From Gyrodactylus bullatarudis (taxonomy: Eukaryota > Platyhelminthes > Monogenea > Gyrodactylidea > Gyrodactylidae): a DNA stretch of 58,330 bases. Below, piece by piece: positions 58,155 to 58,330 of this stretch. Below the pieces are notes generated by a model. The model saw only the letters and a program-made list of their open reading frames with translations, did not search any database and was not told the origin of the DNA. Location of the stretch: assembly GCA_012064415.1 (NCBI GenBank), contig SSNU01000195.1, positions 1-58,330 of the forward strand, given 5' to 3'. The position numbers and the translations under genes were made by a program. Numbering within the stretch: the first letter of the stretch is position 1; every line of letters starts with the position of its first letter.

Positions 58155-58330
58155 ATTTTTATTCACTAAATGTACATTTCTTTATGGTTCATCAGTAGTG
58201 GACACATAAATAATGATAAAAGTTTAAAGTTCATTGAAAATAATATTTTACAATTTTTGAAAGAAATAGTAAAAGTTGAAGAAAATTAGAATAAATGTAA
58301 GCTAAAAAAACACCAAAACTCTTCAATAAA
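58155..58330 (-). mobile_element. PLE family 1 tail, continues past the window
   Basis: Reverse complement of 1300-1480, with nearly every base matching (GTGTCCACTACTGATGAACC..., ...TTATTGAAGAGTTTTGGTGT). Together with the 5' copy, this is the closest pair of PLE tails in the window, in inverted orientation 57 kb apart. The coding part should lie just beyond the right edge. Confidence 0.88.
58164..58200 (-). ncRNA. Hammerhead-like motif in PLE tail, copy 5
   Basis: Minus strand: CACTA, intact CTGATGA, ACCATAAA, GAAATGTACATT, TAGTG. Stem I pairs at all five positions and the CUGAUGA and GAAA core is intact. Stem II is not evident. Confidence 0.45.

Overview
The window is animal nuclear DNA. 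It is strongly AT-rich and gene-poor, its genes have GT-AG introns, and the gene families are animal ones (protocadherin, a Nova/pasilla-type KH protein, a PDZ muscle-type protein). The species is not resolved. An invertebrate, most likely a protostome (crustacean, flatworm or rotifer are all compatible), fits the AT content, the two introns of only 31 and 35 bp, and the abundance of Penelope-like retroelements (PLEs). No tRNA, rRNA or CRISPR array was recognised.

Layout. 0.4-1.6 kb: a 5'-truncated PLE and a second PLE tail. 3.9-10.7 kb: further PLE debris, plus a 1.06 kb Mutator-like element (5310-6369) with long inverted repeats and a 9 bp target duplication. 12.2-15.4 kb: an intact, apparently intronless protocadherin. 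17.7-19.1 kb: a PLE split by a second PLE-type insertion. 20-34 kb: a gene desert with about ten copies of a short repeat, three of which form MITE-like inverted pairs. 34.5-38.3 kb (minus): a five-exon PDZ/polyproline protein related to Zasp and synaptopodin-2. 38.9-40.3 kb (plus): a Nova/pasilla-type KH gene arranged head to head with it. 41.6-42.6 kb: a small Alba-like ORF and a serine-rich probable exon. 44-45.6 kb (minus): a PLE reverse transcriptase cassette between 185 bp direct repeats. 49.2-50.4 kb: a piggyBac-like non-autonomous element. 51.9-53.3 kb: a Ginger-like element with about 300 bp inverted repeats and the C-terminal part of an integrase. 56.7-57.3 kb (minus): a four-pass membrane protein. 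The window ends inside another PLE tail (minus).

The host genes do not form a pathway. The most interesting material is mobile. PLE tails carry a recurring motif resembling a minimal hammerhead ribozyme, with compensatory stem I changes between copies. The Ginger-like element is bounded by tandem palindromic inverted repeats. The piggyBac-like element has a second, inner pair of inverted repeats. All calls are by eye from the sequence; no database search was possible.
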